Shown piece after piece: positions 9,235-18,242 of a DNA stretch of 64,000 nt (positions within the stretch are counted from its first letter, which is position 1; every line of letters begins with the position of its first letter). A program made the position numbers and the translations under genes. Origin of the DNA: Thiocapsa roseilacustris (GTDB lineage Bacteria; Pseudomonadota; Gammaproteobacteria; Chromatiales; Chromatiaceae); NCBI RefSeq assembly GCF_041903755.1, contig NZ_JBBWVE010000019.1, positions 73,771 through 137,770 on the forward strand. Direction: 5' to 3'. Under the pieces are notes generated by a model. The model was not told where the DNA came from, did no database searches, and worked only from the letters and a program-made list of their open reading frames with translations.

Positions 9235-9915
9235 ATGATGACTCTCCTCGCGATCGATACCTCGGGCGACGCCTGCTCGGCGGCCCTGCTGTCGGGCGAG
9301 CGGATCGAGCAAGTGCTCGAGACCGCCCCGCGTCGGCACGGCGAGCTGATTCTGGGCATGATGCAGCAGGTGCTGGACGACGCCGGAACGCGTCTGACCG
9401 AGCTCGACGCGATCGCCTTCGCGCGCGGTCCCGGATCCTTCACGGGTGTGCGGATCGCGGTCGCCGTCGCGCAAGGGGCCGCCTTCGGCGCGGGGCTGCC
9501 GCTCGTGCCGGTCTCGACCTTGGCCGCCATCGCGCAGGGAGCGTTTCGGCGCAGCGGCGAACGGCGCCTCCTGGTGGCACTGGATGCGCGCATGGGCGAG
9601 GTCTACTGGGGGTGCTTCGAGATCGACGGACGTGGCTTGGCCGTGGCCCGTTGCGACGAGCAGGTCTGCCCTCCTGAGGCGGTCGAGGCGCCGGACGGCG
9701 AGGGATGGTGCGGTGTCGGGCCGGGCTGGTCCGTCTATGGCGCCGAGCTTGCCGTGCGAACCCGTGTGGTCCAGAACGCCGATGCCGGGGAGGCGATCTG
9801 CGAGGCTCGGGATCTGGCCGTACTCGGCGCAGCTGCGTTTGCCGCGGGGCATGCGGTGCCGCCCGAGCGGGCGGCACCCGTCTATCTGCGGGATCGCGTT
9901 ACGCGGGTCGGCTGA
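9235..9915 (+). CDS. tsaB: tRNA threonylcarbamoyladenosine biosynthesis protein TsaB
   Basis: A 226-residue ASKHA-fold protein with LLAIDTSGDACSAALL at the N-terminus, the RRHGELILGMM helix and FARGPGSFTGVRIAVAVAQG, all typical of TsaB/YeaZ. It partners TsaD and TsaE in making t6A37 in ANN-decoding tRNAs. The length is close to that of the E. coli protein (231). Two adjacent ATGs (9235, 9238) are possible starts. Its last 17 nt overlap a convergent small gene. Confidence 0.93.
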   Translation: MMTLLAIDTSGDACSAALLSGERIEQVLETAPRRHGELILGMMQQVLDDAGTRLTELDAIAFARGPGSFTGVRIAVAVAQGAAFGAGLPLVPVSTLAAIAQGAFRRSGERRLLVALDARMGEVYWGCFEIDGRGLAVARCDEQVCPPEAVEAPDGEGWCGVGPGWSVYGAELAVRTRVVQNADAGEAICEARDLAVLGAAAFAAGHAVPPERAAPVYLRDRVTRVG

Positions 9916-10162
9916 GGGTGTGGCCGTGGACCGTTTGACGTTCGTGGTCGTGCCGGCAGTGGCGCTTGAGGCAACTGATCACGTAGTGCAACAGGGTCGC
10001 GCCGACGGCGAGGAAGACCGCAGCGCCGGCGGCCAACCTGACGGTGGGCTCGACCTGTGAGAGGCCCAGCACCAGCCAGGTGATGAAGGCCAGTACGCTG
10101 GAGATCAGCGAGACCATGACGAAGGGCAACGGGGAACGACTACATTTCGGGCACAGCTTCAT
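9899..10162 (-). CDS. Small membrane protein with N-terminal CPKC
   Basis: An 87-residue protein beginning MKLCPKCSRSPLPF, a half zinc-ribbon, followed by two hydrophobic segments (VSLISSVLAFITWLVLGL and VRLAAGAAVFLAVGATLLHYVI) and a cationic, His-rich tail (KRHCRHDHERQ) with another Cys. The function is unknown. The clean membrane pattern and the four Cys/His-rich ends suggest a real gene that may bind metal at the membrane face. It is convergent with tsaB (17-nt overlap). Confidence 0.6.
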   Translation of the reverse strand: MKLCPKCSRSPLPFVMVSLISSVLAFITWLVLGLSQVEPTVRLAAGAAVFLAVGATLLHYVISCLKRHCRHDHERQTVHGHTLSRPA

Positions 10163-10359
10163 GGATTGGACTCGTTCGAATCGGGTTCAGTGGAGGGTCC
10201 TTTTGTGTTCTCGGGTTGCGGCTGCCGACATCCTTTGCCGTGCTGCCGGAGTCTTTTCTTCTCGACACTTAGCCATTTCTTTTCGTTCGATCGCATTGCG
10301 AATTGTCAATTTGCAGACGTCGTTTATCGTTTTCCAGTCCGGTGTCGGGGTCGGTCTCG

Positions 10360-11598
10360 ATGGCTGACGCCGCCTTCGCGCGGCCTCTGTTGCTCGAGGT
10401 CTTTGTTGCGGCCTTGCGCGCGGTGGAGGGGCGTGTGGTCGTCGGGCAGGCGCTCGCCGCGCGACCCTTGCACGGCTCGGTGTGGATCTGTGCGATCGGC
10501 AAGGCCGCGCAGTCCATGGCGCTGGGTGCCTGCGATGCATTGGGTCCGCGCGTTGTCGGCGGCCTGCTGATCACCAAGCCGGGTCATCTCGATCCATCGG
10601 CCCTCGCCTGGTGCGACATCGAAGCCCTGCTCGGCGGCCATCCGGTGCCGGATGCGGGGAGTCTGGCGGCCGGCCGGCGCTTGATCTGCGCGCTCGGTGC
10701 GTTGCAGCCGCAGGCCGATGTGCTCTTCCTCCTATCCGGCGGTGCCTCAAGTCTGGTCGAGGTACCGATCGCCGGACTGGATCTCGTCGATCTGCAACGC
10801 ATGAACCAGTGGCTGCTCGGCAGCGGTCTGCCCATCGACGCGGTGAATCGGGTGCGCAAGTCGGTCTCTCGGATCAAGGGCGGAGGGCTACTGAGTCTGC
10901 TCTGCGACCGGCCGACGCGCGTGCTTGCGATCTCGGACGTGCCGGGGGATGACCCGAGCGTGATCGGCTCCGGGTTGCTGGTCCCCGAGGTCGCTTTGGC
11001 CGAGGGGCTTGCCGGGCTCGATCTGCCGACTTGGCTTTCGGATTGGGTCGAGTGCGGGCTGGCGGAGCGGGGTCCGCTCCCGATCCGCGGTCCGCAGATC
11101 GAATTGGTCGCGACCCTGGAGACCGCCAAGCTCGCCGCGGCCGCAGCGGGGCGCCGAGCGGGTCTCGTGGTCCGGGTCGACCCGCAGCCGGTCGAGGGCG
11201 ATGCCGCGCTCGCCGGTCGACGTCTGGCGCTTGCTTTGCTGGCCGGTCCGCCGGGTCTCTCGATCGCGGGCGGTGAGACGACGCTGCGTCTGCCGGATGC
11301 GCCGGGGCGGGGCGGGCGCAATCAACATCTTGCTTTGGCCGCGGCGATCGAGCTTGCCGGTCAGGCCGATGCCGTGTTGCTGAGCGCGGGGACCGATGGA
11401 ACAGACGGCCCCACCGCCGACGCCGGGGCCTTAGTCGACGGTGCCACGCTGGAGCGGATTCAAGACGCCGGACTCGATGCCGCACGGGGGCTGGAAGGCG
11501 CCGATTCGGGCACGCTGCTCGAGGCGAGCGGCGACCTGATCCGCACCGGACCGACGGGAACCAACGTGATGGATCTGATTTTGGGGTGGCGCGGATGA
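10360..11598 (+). CDS. Glycerate 2-kinase (GckA/TtuD, MOFRL family)
   Basis: A 412-residue protein with the GckA N-terminal domain (AIGKAAQSMALGA, then LLSGGASSLVEVP, then VRKSVSRIKGGGL) and the C-terminal MOFRL domain (PGRGGRNQHLALAAAI, SAGTDGTDGPTADAGALVD, TGPTGTNVMDL). It phosphorylates D-glycerate to 2-phosphoglycerate, feeding photorespiratory or tartronate carbon into glycolysis. The ATG at 10360 is used; the upstream open stretch has no similarity. Its stop overlaps the start of the next gene (ATGA), so they are co-translated. Confidence 0.9.
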   Translation: MADAAFARPLLLEVFVAALRAVEGRVVVGQALAARPLHGSVWICAIGKAAQSMALGACDALGPRVVGGLLITKPGHLDPSALAWCDIEALLGGHPVPDAGSLAAGRRLICALGALQPQADVLFLLSGGASSLVEVPIAGLDLVDLQRMNQWLLGSGLPIDAVNRVRKSVSRIKGGGLLSLLCDRPTRVLAISDVPGDDPSVIGSGLLVPEVALAEGLAGLDLPTWLSDWVECGLAERGPLPIRGPQIELVATLETAKLAAAAAGRRAGLVVRVDPQPVEGDAALAGRRLALALLAGPPGLSIAGGETTLRLPDAPGRGGRNQHLALAAAIELAGQADAVLLSAGTDGTDGPTADAGALVDGATLERIQDAGLDAARGLEGADSGTLLEASGDLIRTGPTGTNVMDLILGWRG

Positions 11599-12422
11599 CG
11601 CAAGTGCAGGGCAACCTCTTCGATGCTGCAGCCGCCTGTCTCGGCGAGCCGGATCCGGCCTGCAAGCAGGCCGCGACACAGGCGGCGGCCGAGCAATGGC
11701 GGACCGGGGGCCTGCGAGCGGATGCCGCTGGCGCGGCCCCGGCCTGCGATCTGCCTGGGCGTCCGGCGCGGCCCGATCTGGTTCCGCCGCGTGCGCTCAA
11801 GGCGCGCAAGCTCATGAGCCGCGAGGGCCGAGCGGCCATGATCCACGCGGTCGCCCACATCGAATTCAATGCCATCAACCTCGCCTGGGACGCCGTACAG
11901 CGCTTTCGCGCGATGCCGACGGACTTCTATGCCGATTGGATCCGGGTCGCGGCCGAGGAGGCCGAGCACTTCGGCCTCATGCGCAACCGCCTGGGGGATC
12001 TCGGCTACGACTACGGCGATTTCCCCGCCCATGACGGCCTCTGGGAGATGGCGCGCGCGACCGCACACGATCCGCTGGTGCGCATGGCCTTGGTGCCGCG
12101 CGTCCTGGAGGCGCGCGGACTGGACGTGACGCCCGGAATGATCGCGCGTTTCGAGGCGGCGGGAGACCCGGAAACGGCGGCCTGCCTGGGCGTCATCCTG
12201 CGCGATGAGGTCGGCCATGTGGCCGTCGGCTCGCGTTGGTTCAGACGGCTGTGCGCGGAGCGTGGGCTCGACCCGGGTCCCCTCTTTTTCGATCTGCTGG
12301 GCGAGTACATGCGCGCCGGGATCCGCTGTCCACTCAACCTCCCGGCCCGACGCGAGGCCGGCTTCGACGAGGTCGAGCTCGATCGCCTCCAGGCGCTGTG
12401 TCGGGCGGGGGAGGGCGGGTGA
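11595..12422 (+). CDS. Ferritin-like DUF455 family protein
   Basis: A 275-residue protein with the DUF455 ferritin-like four-helix core. Carboxylate/His pairs suited to a di-iron site appear in HAVAHIEFNAINLAWDA, AAEEAEHFGLM and LRDEVGHVAVGSRWF; the C-terminal region ends in NLPARREAGF, also family-typical. Relatives are related to the tRNA hydroxylase MiaE but their substrate is not settled. The start is the ATG overlapping the glycerate-kinase stop. The first 50 residues are alanine-rich and probably flexible. Confidence 0.85.
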   Translation: MTQVQGNLFDAAAACLGEPDPACKQAATQAAAEQWRTGGLRADAAGAAPACDLPGRPARPDLVPPRALKARKLMSREGRAAMIHAVAHIEFNAINLAWDAVQRFRAMPTDFYADWIRVAAEEAEHFGLMRNRLGDLGYDYGDFPAHDGLWEMARATAHDPLVRMALVPRVLEARGLDVTPGMIARFEAAGDPETAACLGVILRDEVGHVAVGSRWFRRLCAERGLDPGPLFFDLLGEYMRAGIRCPLNLPARREAGFDEVELDRLQALCRAGEGG

Positions 12423-12458
12423 GTCGGTTGATCCGCGGGGTGAGGCGTGTGGAAGGAG

Positions 12459-12500
12459 CCGCCAGCCGCCAGCCACCGGCCGTTGGTCTTTAGCTGTTAG
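12459..12500. repeat. Degenerate 7-bp periodic sequence
   Basis: The 248-bp gap after the DUF455 gene holds six consecutive heptamer-like units, CCGCCAG, CCGCCAG, CCACCGG, CCGTTGG, TCTTTAG, CTGTTAG. They look like worn copies of the heptamer array found in front of maf (34299-34424). Nothing else in the gap is recognisable. Confidence 0.45.
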
Positions 12501-12670
12501 CCTTCATCCTTCCCCCCGATCTTGAGTGCTCCAGTGCGCCTTGTTCGGCAAGGAACCCATGGTCCTGCGGGTACGCAATCGCCAAGCCGGCCCCGACGCT
12601 ATCCATTCGATGAATAAAAAAAGCTGGCGGCTTTTCTCGGACCGAAGGCTCTCCAACGCGAGGAATTGGC

Positions 12671-13945
12671 ATGGCAAGAATCAAACTTGAGTTTCCGAAT
12701 CCCGAGGGGCACGCCCTGGTCGGCCTGCTCGAGACCCCTCCGGATCGCGTGCCGACGGCCCGTTACGCCCTCTTCGCGCACTGCTTTACCTGCAGCAAGG
12801 ATATCGCCGCGGCGACCCGCATCAGTCGGGCCTTGGCTGCGCGTGGGATCGCCGTGCTGCGCTTCGACTTCACCGGACTCGGCAACAGCGACGGAGACTT
12901 CGCCAACACCAATTTTTCATCCAACGTCGCCGATCTGCTCGCCGCGGCGCGCAAGCTGGAGGAAGACTACGAGGCTCCGGCGCTGCTGATCGGGCACAGT
13001 CTCGGCGGTGCGGCGGTGCTGGCCGCCGTGCACGCGCTCCCGTCCGTCGAGGCGGTGGTAACCATCGCCTCCCCGGCGACCGCCTCGCATGTCCAGCATC
13101 TCCTCAGCGGGGCGCGCGGCCAGTTGGAGGAAACGGGCGAGGCCGAGGTGCAGATCGGGCAGCGGCGCTTCCGCATCCGCAAGCAGTTGCTCGACGACCT
13201 GGATCAATACGCCTCGGCGGATCACATCCGTCACCTCAACCGAGCCCTCCTGGTCTTCCACTCGCCGCTCGACACCATCGTCTCGATCGGAGAGGCCGCC
13301 AAGATCTATGGAGCGGCGCGTCATCCTAAGAGCTTCATCTCGCTCGACAAGGCCGACCACCTCCTGACCAATCGCGAAGATGCCGAGTATGTCGCCGAGA
13401 CCCTGGTCGCTTGGGCGAGCCGCTACCTCGGTCTCGGCAAGCACGGCTTCGAGCAGAGCATCGGGACCGCACCTCGAGTGGCCGAGAAAGAGGTCCTGGT
13501 CACCGAGCTCGATACCCGTTTCCAGCGCGGACTCTACACGTATCGCCATCAATGGCTCGCCGACGAGCCCAGGTCGGTCGGAGGTTCGGATCTGGGTCCG
13601 ACGCCCTACGAGCTGCTGCTGATGTCACTCGGCGCCTGCATCTCCATGACCGTGCGGATCTACGCCAGGCATCAGGGACTGGCGTTGGACGACGTCGAAG
13701 TCCGTCTGAGCCAGGAGCGGGTGCACGGCACGGACTGCCGCGCGTGCGCGGATGAGGGCGAGGACGAGGGTCAGCTCGAACGCGTCGAGGTGGGTCTGAA
13801 CATCCTCGGCGCGCTCACGCCCGAGGAACGCACCCGTCTGCTCGAGATCGCCGCCCGCAGCCCGGTCTATCGCACGCTTGCTGCTTGCACGAACGTGCGG
13901 ATCGGCTTCGAGGAGGGGCCGCCGGCCCCCGAGCGCACGCCCTAG
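12671..13945 (+). CDS. Bifunctional alpha/beta hydrolase-OsmC family protein
   Basis: A 424-residue fusion. Residues 1-260 form an alpha/beta hydrolase with HCFTCSKD, RFDFTGLGNSDGDF, the nucleophile elbow GHSLGG and a late DKADHLL supplying the His. Residues 280-424 are an OsmC/Ohr-type domain with LLMSLGACISMTVRIYARHQG, which carries one of the two redox cysteines. The usual second motif (CPVHRT) is here SPVYRTL, with Ser for Cys, although a Cys lies a few residues later (LAACTN). This hydrolase-OsmC fusion is known in proteobacteria; the substrate is unknown, and thiol-based peroxide reduction may be impaired. Confidence 0.88.
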   Translation: MARIKLEFPNPEGHALVGLLETPPDRVPTARYALFAHCFTCSKDIAAATRISRALAARGIAVLRFDFTGLGNSDGDFANTNFSSNVADLLAAARKLEEDYEAPALLIGHSLGGAAVLAAVHALPSVEAVVTIASPATASHVQHLLSGARGQLEETGEAEVQIGQRRFRIRKQLLDDLDQYASADHIRHLNRALLVFHSPLDTIVSIGEAAKIYGAARHPKSFISLDKADHLLTNREDAEYVAETLVAWASRYLGLGKHGFEQSIGTAPRVAEKEVLVTELDTRFQRGLYTYRHQWLADEPRSVGGSDLGPTPYELLLMSLGACISMTVRIYARHQGLALDDVEVRLSQERVHGTDCRACADEGEDEGQLERVEVGLNILGALTPEERTRLLEIAARSPVYRTLAACTNVRIGFEEGPPAPERTP

Positions 13946-14087
13946 CCGAGGCATGGGGACCGACTGACCGAACGCCGTTGAAGTGGCGGCCGCGCCCGCG
14001 TAGCATCCCGCCCGCTCCGTCGCTCGCCCCTGGCTCGCAAACGCCGGACTCGGACTCAACGGCTTGATGGCAACCCGGAACCTCGAC

Positions 14088-14612
14088 ATGAAACAGATCG
14101 AACACTTTCTGGAATTGGTGATCTTCAGCAGCCGGTGGCTGCTCGCGCCCTTCTATCTGGGCCTGGTCTTGGCCATCGCGCTCCTACTGGTCAAGTTTAT
14201 CAAGGAGTTCATCAATTTCGTCCCGCTCGTCTTCACCGCCGAGGCCGGCGAGGTGATCATCGGGCTGCTCTCCCTGATCGACGTCGTGATGATCGCCAAC
14301 CTGGTGCTCATCATCGTGCTGGCCGGCTACGAGAATTTTGTCTCCCGAATCGATACCGGGAACCATGAGGATCGTCCCAACTGGATGGGACACGTCGGCT
14401 TCGCCGAGCTGAAGATGAAGCTGATCGGCTCCATCGTCGCTATCTCGGGCATCGAGCTGCTCAAGGCATTCATGTACGTGGATCGCCTGACCAACGAGGA
14501 GCTGGCCTGGAAGGTCGGCATCCACATGACCTTCGTCGTCTCCGGGCTCTTGTTCGCGCTGATGGATCGGATCTCGGCAGACAAGGCGAGCAATCGCGAC
14601 GATCCGCACTGA
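14088..14612 (+). CDS. YqhA family (UPF0114) membrane protein
   Basis: A 174-residue protein aligning in style with E. coli YqhA: FSSRWLLAPFYLGLVLAIALLLVKF, LLSLIDVVMIANLVLIIVLAGYENFVS and a C-terminal hydrophobic segment HMTFVVSGLLFALMDRI. Three or four membrane segments. The function is unknown. The start at 14088 (MKQIEHFLE) is chosen to match the family N-terminus; in-frame starts at 14064 and 14067 would add 7-8 residues. Confidence 0.85.
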   Translation: MKQIEHFLELVIFSSRWLLAPFYLGLVLAIALLLVKFIKEFINFVPLVFTAEAGEVIIGLLSLIDVVMIANLVLIIVLAGYENFVSRIDTGNHEDRPNWMGHVGFAELKMKLIGSIVAISGIELLKAFMYVDRLTNEELAWKVGIHMTFVVSGLLFALMDRISADKASNRDDPH

Positions 14613-14773
14613 AGGTTCCTGATGCCGTTCTTGGACTCGTCGCGAAGGCCACGCCGCACACCGCGTTGAAGCACTTGGACGGTGCGGGTAGCATCTCGGC
14701 TTGAGGCTGCATCATGCGGCCGCAGTGCGACTGCCGGAAAGCCGAGCCCACACTACCGAGCGTAGCCAGCCAA

Positions 14774-16039
14774 ATGTCATCCGAGAAACGTTACACCGCT
14801 CTCAGCCTGTACACGGGTGCCGGTGGCCTGGACCTCGGGTTCGAGGTGGCGGGGTTCGATTGCCGGGCGGCGGTTGAGGTCGACCAGGATTGCGTCGCCA
14901 CCCTTCGTTCCAACCGCGACTGGCCGGTCATCGACCGCTCCATCCACGAGGTCTCCAGCGCCGATCTTCTGCGCACCGCCGACCTGGAGCCGGGCGAGGT
15001 CGATGTCCTGATCGGCGGCCCCCCCTGTCAGCCCTTTTCCAAGGCGGGCTACTGGGCCTCGGGCGACGCACGTCGTCTCGATGATCCAAGGGCAGATACG
15101 GTTGCCGCCTATCTTCGGGTCCTTCGCGATACCCGTCCGCGCGTCTTCCTGATGGAGAACGTGGCGGGGCTGGCGTTCAAGGGAAAGGACGAAGGGTTGC
15201 GCCTGATCCAGTCGACCTTGGAGTCGATCAACCGTGCAACTGGAACGCAGTACCAAGCATCGATTATGGTGCTGAACGCCGCCGAATTCGGTGTACCTCA
15301 GTCGCGTGAGCGGATCTTTATCGTTGGGGCTAGGGATGGGACGGCACTCGGCAGCATTCCCTCCACGCACCGGCCGATCATAAAACGGGGACGCCAAGAG
15401 TCCTCAATCGATCACACTGTGCAGCCGTTCCACACGGCTTGGGATGCGCTTTGGGATCTGGAGGACGATGATTCTCCAGAGCTGAAGCTAAGCGGCAAGT
15501 GGGCGGACCTTCTTTACTCTGTGCCGGAGGGAGCCAACTATCTGTATTTTACTGACCGTGGGAAAGGTCCTCCTCTGTTTGGATGGAGGCGGCGCTATTG
15601 GAATTTCCTACTGAAGTTGGCTAAAGATCAACCATCCTGGACCCTCACCGCTCAACCAGGTCCGTCCATTGGCCCGTTTCATTGGCGGAATCGACGACTT
15701 TCCGCACGAGAGCTTTGCCGCTTGCAGACCATACCAGACGACTATCGGGTTTTGGGCTCATTGTGCAGTGTGCAGCGACAAGTCGGTAATGCCGTTCCCT
15801 CCGCCCTTGCAGAGATTCTCGGGTTCGCAATTCGTGAGCGTCTGTTAGGGGATCCCAGCGCGGCTAATTTAACATCAACTTTACTCCCGGTGAGACAGGC
15901 GCGTGTTCCCCCGCAGGACCCCATTGCGGCGGTGCCGTCCGCATATCTCCGATTATCGGGGTCTCATAGTCAGCATCCTGGAACGGGGAAGGGGGATGGT
16001 GCTCTGCGGCGTGGAAGTGTCACTGAATGCCGTGATTAA
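14774..16039 (+). CDS. DNA (cytosine-5-)-methyltransferase
   Basis: A 421-residue C5-cytosine methyltransferase. It has motif I LSLYTGAGGLDLGFEVAG (residues 10-27), motif IV GGPPCQPFSKAG with catalytic Cys85, motif VI MENVAGL (127-133), motif VIII QSRERIF, a target-recognition region of about 150 residues, and motifs IX-X ending RQVGNAVPSALAEIL. It would methylate a specific DNA sequence to protect the host or take part in restriction. ATG 14774 gives the family-like N-terminus; ATG 14714 would add 20 residues. GC content falls in its second half, and the tail after about residue 370 is unconserved-looking. It is followed by a ParB-like gene, a probable nuclease and a Vsr gene in the same direction. 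Confidence 0.93.
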   Translation: MSSEKRYTALSLYTGAGGLDLGFEVAGFDCRAAVEVDQDCVATLRSNRDWPVIDRSIHEVSSADLLRTADLEPGEVDVLIGGPPCQPFSKAGYWASGDARRLDDPRADTVAAYLRVLRDTRPRVFLMENVAGLAFKGKDEGLRLIQSTLESINRATGTQYQASIMVLNAAEFGVPQSRERIFIVGARDGTALGSIPSTHRPIIKRGRQESSIDHTVQPFHTAWDALWDLEDDDSPELKLSGKWADLLYSVPEGANYLYFTDRGKGPPLFGWRRRYWNFLLKLAKDQPSWTLTAQPGPSIGPFHWRNRRLSARELCRLQTIPDDYRVLGSLCSVQRQVGNAVPSALAEILGFAIRERLLGDPSAANLTSTLLPVRQARVPPQDPIAAVPSAYLRLSGSHSQHPGTGKGDGALRRGSVTECRD

Positions 16040-16163
16040 GCGATGACAATTGCTTATAGCCGACTGCCTGAGCTGTGATCCTGAGCGAACCTAACCGTAA
16101 TATTCAATGTACAAGATTTTGAGTGAGGGTTTAGATTAGACATCCTCCTCCGGAACATGAGCA

Positions 16164-17288
16164 ATGGCCATTCATAATCAAATTCAATTTGCAGAGCTAG
16201 GCGAGCTTTTCCTAGATCCGTTGAACCCTCGTCTCGGTCGCTCCAACACGAACCCTGAACAGAGCCAAGACGGAGTTCTTGAACTCATGCGAGATTGGAC
16301 GCTTGATGAGCTCGCCGTTTCCTTTCTCGAGAGTGGCTACTGGCCCCAGGAAGCGATGATTTGTGTTCGTGAGGAGCTATACGGAAAGGAGAGTCTGGTT
16401 GTTGTTGAGGGTAATCGGCGCCTTGCAGCAATTAGGTATCTAAAGAGAGCATTTGATGGCGAGCCGCTGTCACGTAAATGGAAATTGCTGATCGATGGCG
16501 CTACTCGTCCCGATGAACTATTCTCGCGAATACCTTATATCCTTGCTGACGAACGAGGTGACGTAGATGCATTTCTCGGTTTCCGGCACGTAACAGGTAT
16601 AAAAGAGTGGAAGCCTGCTGAAAAGGCGGAGTACATAGCGAAACTCATCGATCAACGAGGTATGTCGTATGAGGAGGTTATGCGTGCTATCGGGAGTAAG
16701 ACCGAGCCCGTCCGCCGAAACTATATCGCTTTTCGTGTGCTGAGGCAGCTAGAGCAGCTTGAGGAGGAGGACATCTCTCTCCAGCATGTTGAGGAGCGTT
16801 TTAGTGTTCTATATCTGTCACTTCGTGAACCAGGAGTCCAAGATTTTCTTGGGGTCAATGTTCGGGCGAGCCCCGAGGAGGCGCAGCATCCGGTGCCGGA
16901 TGTGAAAATTAGGATTGGTAATCTCGCGAACTTTGTCCGGTGGTTGTTTGGCACGGACAAGCAGGATCCTCTGTTCACCGATTCTCGAAATGTTGGCAAG
17001 TTTGGGAAGATCTTGGAAAGTGAAGTTGCGGTCGACTACCTAAAAAGCACGGATCACCCCAGCTTCGATCTGGCAATTCAGAAGGCTGGCGCTGAAGAGT
17101 CCGAGATCATCGAACTGGTGAAGTCTGCTACGGATAGCATTGAGCTAGCATTGGGCCGAGCGCATCTCTACCGCGGATCCGCGGATCTGAAGAAAGCTGT
17201 TGCTCGACTAGGCTCAGGAGCTATAGAACTCCTTCGCAGATTTCCAGAAATCCATAAAGAGCTGATAAAGGATGACTGCAAAAAATGA
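16164..17288 (+). CDS. ParB/sulfiredoxin-fold (ParB N-terminal-like) protein
   Basis: A 374-residue protein. Its first 110 residues resemble the ParB/Srx fold: LFLDPLNPRL, then VVVEGNRRLAAIRYLK with EGNRR at 82-86, the ParB nucleotide-binding box. Residues 150-200 contain MSYEEVMRAIGSKTEPVRRNYIAFRVL, which may be a helix-turn-helix. The remainder is unassigned. ParB-fold proteins of this kind recur beside DNA methyltransferases in defence islands and may be CTP/ATP-dependent DNA clamps or nucleases. The gene is markedly more AT-rich than its surroundings, pointing to transfer. Its stop overlaps the next start (ATGA at 17285). Confidence 0.75.
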   Translation: MAIHNQIQFAELGELFLDPLNPRLGRSNTNPEQSQDGVLELMRDWTLDELAVSFLESGYWPQEAMICVREELYGKESLVVVEGNRRLAAIRYLKRAFDGEPLSRKWKLLIDGATRPDELFSRIPYILADERGDVDAFLGFRHVTGIKEWKPAEKAEYIAKLIDQRGMSYEEVMRAIGSKTEPVRRNYIAFRVLRQLEQLEEEDISLQHVEERFSVLYLSLREPGVQDFLGVNVRASPEEAQHPVPDVKIRIGNLANFVRWLFGTDKQDPLFTDSRNVGKFGKILESEVAVDYLKSTDHPSFDLAIQKAGAEESEIIELVKSATDSIELALGRAHLYRGSADLKKAVARLGSGAIELLRRFPEIHKELIKDDCKK

Positions 17289-18211
17289 TCCGCATACCAA
17301 TGAGCGGAATGGCGGCGTCTGTTAGAGTCCATAACTGTGATCTCGCTGTGGCTTGCGACTGGATCGAGAGTTGGGTCCTCTTCTGTGATGAGGAGGTCAG
17401 CTGGTCCGATATTCGGGATGTCCTTCTTGAGCAACAAGTATACCGTGATCAGGATTTCGCTGACGAGTTCATCGCCTCGATGTGGCGTGAGCTCCGCCAA
17501 AGGATAACTTGGCTAGAAAAATCATCTCCTATTCGGATGGAAGGTGATCGTCTGACGCCCAAGATAACTGCTAAAGAGGCGGTAGCTTATGCATTCATGC
17601 TCACAGTTTCCCTTGCTCCACATTTCCGTGAGTGGAGTAAACATTTTGGTGCCGACTATACGCTTCAAGGAGAGCTTTTTGAGCGACTAGTTGAAGATGC
17701 CTTCTCATCGATATTTCCAGGGTGGATAGTTTATCGGACGGGGTGGTCGACCGACAATACGTCTAAACTGAGTGATGTGCTGAATAAGCTAGCAGAAGCG
17801 ATTGGGGCGGGTGTTGGAGATATCGAAAAGTGGGCAAGCGCAAGGGCCAACGAATGCGGCTTGGATCTTGTCTGCTTTCGGCAGTTCGCTGATAGTCGTC
17901 CGGCCATTCCGATCTATCTGGCCCAGTGTGCGACGGGTTCGAACTGGACTCATAAGCTCGACACCCCGAATACAAAGACTTGGAGCCGGCTCATCGAATT
18001 TCCTCAGACACCAGGCAAGATTTTCGCGATTCCTTTCGCACTGGATAGTAGAGGGCATTTTCAGCGCAGTAACCACTCCGATGCAGTCTTATTAGACCGG
18101 TATCGTCTTTTGTATGCAGGCGAGTCTAATGCCGAATGGCAGTCACAGACATTTCGTAGCCTTGCAAACCAGTGGCTGGAGCCCAGAATCGAGTGGTTAC
18201 GTGATGACTGA
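17285..18211 (+). CDS. Unrecognised protein, probable PD-(D/E)XK-type endonuclease
   Basis: A 308-residue protein I cannot assign to a named family. Residues 129-220 have a pattern that fits a PD-(D/E)XK nuclease core: a helix LFERLVEDAF with Glu133, a strand GLDLVCF with Asp194, then after a short loop IYLAQCATGSNW with Q214-C-A in the place of the usual (D/E)xK. Residues 1-100 contain WSDIRDVLLEQQVY and may be helical. It overlaps the ParB-like gene by 4 nt, so the two are co-translated, and it is similarly AT-rich. In this context it is the best candidate for the restriction subunit, but that is inference. Confidence 0.5.
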   Translation: MIRIPMSGMAASVRVHNCDLAVACDWIESWVLFCDEEVSWSDIRDVLLEQQVYRDQDFADEFIASMWRELRQRITWLEKSSPIRMEGDRLTPKITAKEAVAYAFMLTVSLAPHFREWSKHFGADYTLQGELFERLVEDAFSSIFPGWIVYRTGWSTDNTSKLSDVLNKLAEAIGAGVGDIEKWASARANECGLDLVCFRQFADSRPAIPIYLAQCATGSNWTHKLDTPNTKTWSRLIEFPQTPGKIFAIPFALDSRGHFQRSNHSDAVLLDRYRLLYAGESNAEWQSQTFRSLANQWLEPRIEWLRDD

Positions 18212-18242
18212 ACAAGAGGCATACAAGTACGTCCTGGCTTGA

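Noticed and set aside
14714..14773. Earlier ATG start for the cytosine methyltransferase
   Set aside because: The 20 added residues are Cys/Pro-rich and unlike family N-termini, which begin just before motif I.
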